Source of the DNA: an uncultured Marvinbryantia sp.
GTDB lineage: Bacteria > Bacillota > Clostridia > Lachnospirales > Lachnospiraceae
Length of the DNA stretch: 16,603 nt
Assembly: GCA_947624335.1 (NCBI GenBank)
Contig: CANQJX010000014.1
Coordinates: 1-16,603, forward strand
Reading direction: 5' to 3'
Shown: one piece after another, positions 15,358 through 16,603 of the stretch
Layout: every line of letters begins with the position of its first letter
How positions within the stretch are numbered: the stretch's first letter is position 1
Notes under the pieces: generated by a model
The model's input: only the letters and a program-made list of their open reading frames with translations
Databases searched by the model: none
Told to the model about the DNA's origin: nothing
Made by a program: the position numbers and the translations under genes

Positions 15358-16603
15358 ATGTCAAAAATGAGAGTGCATGAATTAGCGAAAGAATTGGGAA
15401 GAGCAAATAAAGAGATCCTGGGTTTTCTGGCGGAAAAGGGTATGGAAGTAAAAAGCCATATGAGCATGCTGGAGGAGGAACAGGTAGAGCTGGTGCGCAA
15501 ACGCATGAGCAGCAGACCGGCGGCAAAAAAAGAGGCGGAGCCGTCCGCTTTGCAGACGGAAAAACAACCGGCGCCGGCCGGCGCAGATTCGGCAAAAGCA
15601 CATGCCGGTTCGGCGGAAACCGCGGCACGTCCGGCTGCGCCGCCAAAAAAGAAAAATATTACCAGAATCTTCCGTTCGCAGAACAGCCGCACGGGAATCC
15701 AGAAACCGGCCGGCATGCGGACATCGGATGAGCGTCCGTCCAGACCTGCTTCGCGTCCTGCGGCGCCCGGAACACGCCCCGCAGCGCCGGGAACACGCCC
15801 TGCGGCGGCGGGAACACGCCCCGCGGCGCCCGGAACACGTCCTGCGGCGCCGGGAACACGCCCTGCGGCGCCGGGAACACGCCCTGCGGCAGCAGGAACA
15901 CGTCCGGCACAGCGCCCGGAAGGCCGGGAAGACGCGCAGATAAAGACACAGGCCGTTTCGCAGGCACAGGCGCAGACCAGAGCCGAAACGCAGCCGAAAC
16001 CGCAGACGGAAGCGGAAAAACCGCAGAGCAGGCAGACGGCGGCGCATGAGGAGACGCCGGCGCGGGCAAAGACGGATGCCGGGGCTTTGGGCAGAGAGCG
16101 TTATGATGCGCGCGAAGGCAGGGACAACCGCGGCGGCAGAAGCTTTGGAGAACGCGACGTACACGCGCAGGGGCGCGACAGCCGCGGAGGCAGAGGCTTT
16201 TCCGGAAAAGACGGACGCGACGCGCGCGAGGGCAGAGACAACCGCGGCGGCAGAGGCTTTGGAGAACGCGACGGCCGTACTCAGGGCCGCTCACAGAACG
16301 CAAGAGGATTGTCGATTCCGCAGCCGGATATGGGAAGCAAGCCGGTGACAAAGGAATCGCGCATCCGCGCAGATAAGGAAAAAGATAGAGACAAATATAA
16401 TAAGCACGACCGTTTTGAACGCCAGGAGAGAAACCAGGGACGCTCTAATGCAAAGAACGGAAGTCCGGCGAAGAGCGGAAAAACGGCCGGGAAATTTATA
16501 AAACCGGTTACCCCGCCGCCCGTGGAGAAAAAAGAGGATGAGATCCGCACGATTACGTTGCCGGACCGCATGACAATCCGCGAACTGGCCGATATTCTGA
16601 AGG
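15358..16603 (+). CDS. infB: Translation initiation factor IF-2 (N-terminal part, truncated by window edge)
   Basis: The frame stays open from the ATG at 15358 (GGAGGT seven bases upstream) to the window end, giving 415 codons. Residues 1-50 are an IF2_N domain (RVHELAKELGRANKEILGFLAEKGMEV pattern). Residues about 55-395 are a disordered linker: an Ala/Pro/Lys-rich part, seven PAAPGTR heptads (134-182), a Gln/Thr/Ala-rich part, RGG-rich repeats (about 250-310) and a charged Arg/Lys/Asp part. Residues from about 395 (DEIRTITLPDRMTIRELADILK) open the second IF2_N domain. The GTPase domain would lie beyond the window. IF-2 places initiator tRNA on the 30S subunit and promotes subunit joining. 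Long variable linkers are usual in Clostridia, and the repeat content is strain- or species-specific. Confidence 0.97.
   Translation, partial: MSKMRVHELAKELGRANKEILGFLAEKGMEVKSHMSMLEEEQVELVRKRMSSRPAAKKEAEPSALQTEKQPAPAGADSAKAHAGSAETAARPAAPPKKKNITRIFRSQNSRTGIQKPAGMRTSDERPSRPASRPAAPGTRPAAPGTRPAAAGTRPAAPGTRPAAPGTRPAAPGTRPAAAGTRPAQRPEGREDAQIKTQAVSQAQAQTRAETQPKPQTEAEKPQSRQTAAHEETPARAKTDAGALGRERYDAREGRDNRGGRSFGERDVHAQGRDSRGGRGFSGKDGRDAREGRDNRGGRGFGERDGRTQGRSQNARGLSIPQPDMGSKPVTKESRIRADKEKDRDKYNKHDRFERQERNQGRSNAKNGSPAKSGKTAGKFIKPVTPPPVEKKEDEIRTITLPDRMTIRELADILK
15757..15903 (+). repeat. Seven tandem 21-bp repeats inside infB (PAAPGTR heptads)
   Basis: Seven consecutive in-frame 21-bp units encode PAA(P/A)GTR. 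The third and seventh units have Ala in place of the second Pro. Third-position changes between copies (cct/ccc, cgc/cgt, gcg/gca) show that some copies are older, while the fifth and sixth are identical and look recent. The heptads lie in the disordered IF-2 linker. Confidence 0.93.
16105..16272 (+). repeat. RGG-rich 114-bp-period repeat inside infB
   Basis: Two 54-bp blocks at 16105-16158 and 16219-16272 are nearly identical, both encoding DAREGRDNRGGR(S/G)FGERD. A diverged related unit (GRDSRGGRGF) lies between them. The in-frame period is 114 bp, or 38 residues. RGG boxes commonly bind RNA; that role is inferred. Confidence 0.88.

Noticed and set aside
15757..15903. CRISPR-like array of short repeats
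   Set aside because: The units are contiguous with no spacers, in frame, and encode a heptad inside infB.
15382..16164. Minus-strand open frame coding Cys/Arg repeats (CSRRRRAC-like)
   Set aside because: It is the antisense of the 21-bp repeats in infB. The low-complexity product and the absence of a start signal mark it as a shadow. The minus-strand frame at 15659-16351 is the same kind of artefact.

Overview
The window is chromosomal DNA from a low-to-moderate-GC Gram-positive anaerobe, most likely a Clostridia/Lachnospiraceae-type Firmicute. This rests on strong AGGAGG-like ribosome binding sites, the conserved rimP-nusA-rnpM-rplGA-infB order, and MalFG-type transporter genes with no ATPase gene beside them. 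The assignment is inferred from gene content and style, not from a database search.

Region 1 (1-8674) is an accessory-looking transport and signalling locus. A two-component system is encoded on the minus strand: an OmpR-family response regulator followed by a membrane histidine kinase that runs off the left edge. Divergent from it on the plus strand is a tight five-gene operon. It encodes a lipoprotein joining a propeller-like N-terminal region to a solute-binding domain, two MalF/MalG-type permeases, a long HlyD/MacA-type adaptor and a small MacB/FtsX-like membrane protein. No ABC ATPase is encoded. The divergent intergenic region holds four copies of TTTAGAG in a perfectly symmetric, 11-bp-phased arrangement. 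Each pair lies at the same distance from an extended -10 element. The simplest reading is that the response regulator controls its own operon and the transporter operon together. This locus is the best candidate for an undescribed system.

Region 2 (8675-12941) is a type II topoisomerase pair, B subunit then A subunit, with its own sigma-A promoter. The A subunit is short and lacks a recognisable GyrA box, so a topoisomerase IV-like (ParE/ParC) pair is favoured over gyrase.

Region 3 (12942-16603) is the conserved translation/transcription housekeeping operon: rimP, nusA, rnpM (ylxR), rplGA (ylxQ) and the 5' part of infB, which runs off the right edge. It has a strong extended -10 promoter and a leader with a perfect 10-bp hairpin. 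The infB N-terminal linker carries seven 21-bp tandem repeats and an RGG-rich 114-bp-period repeat. NusA has an added acidic, tyrosine-rich tail.

There is no gene-free stretch longer than 300 bases, and I saw no tRNA, rRNA, CRISPR array or insertion sequence.
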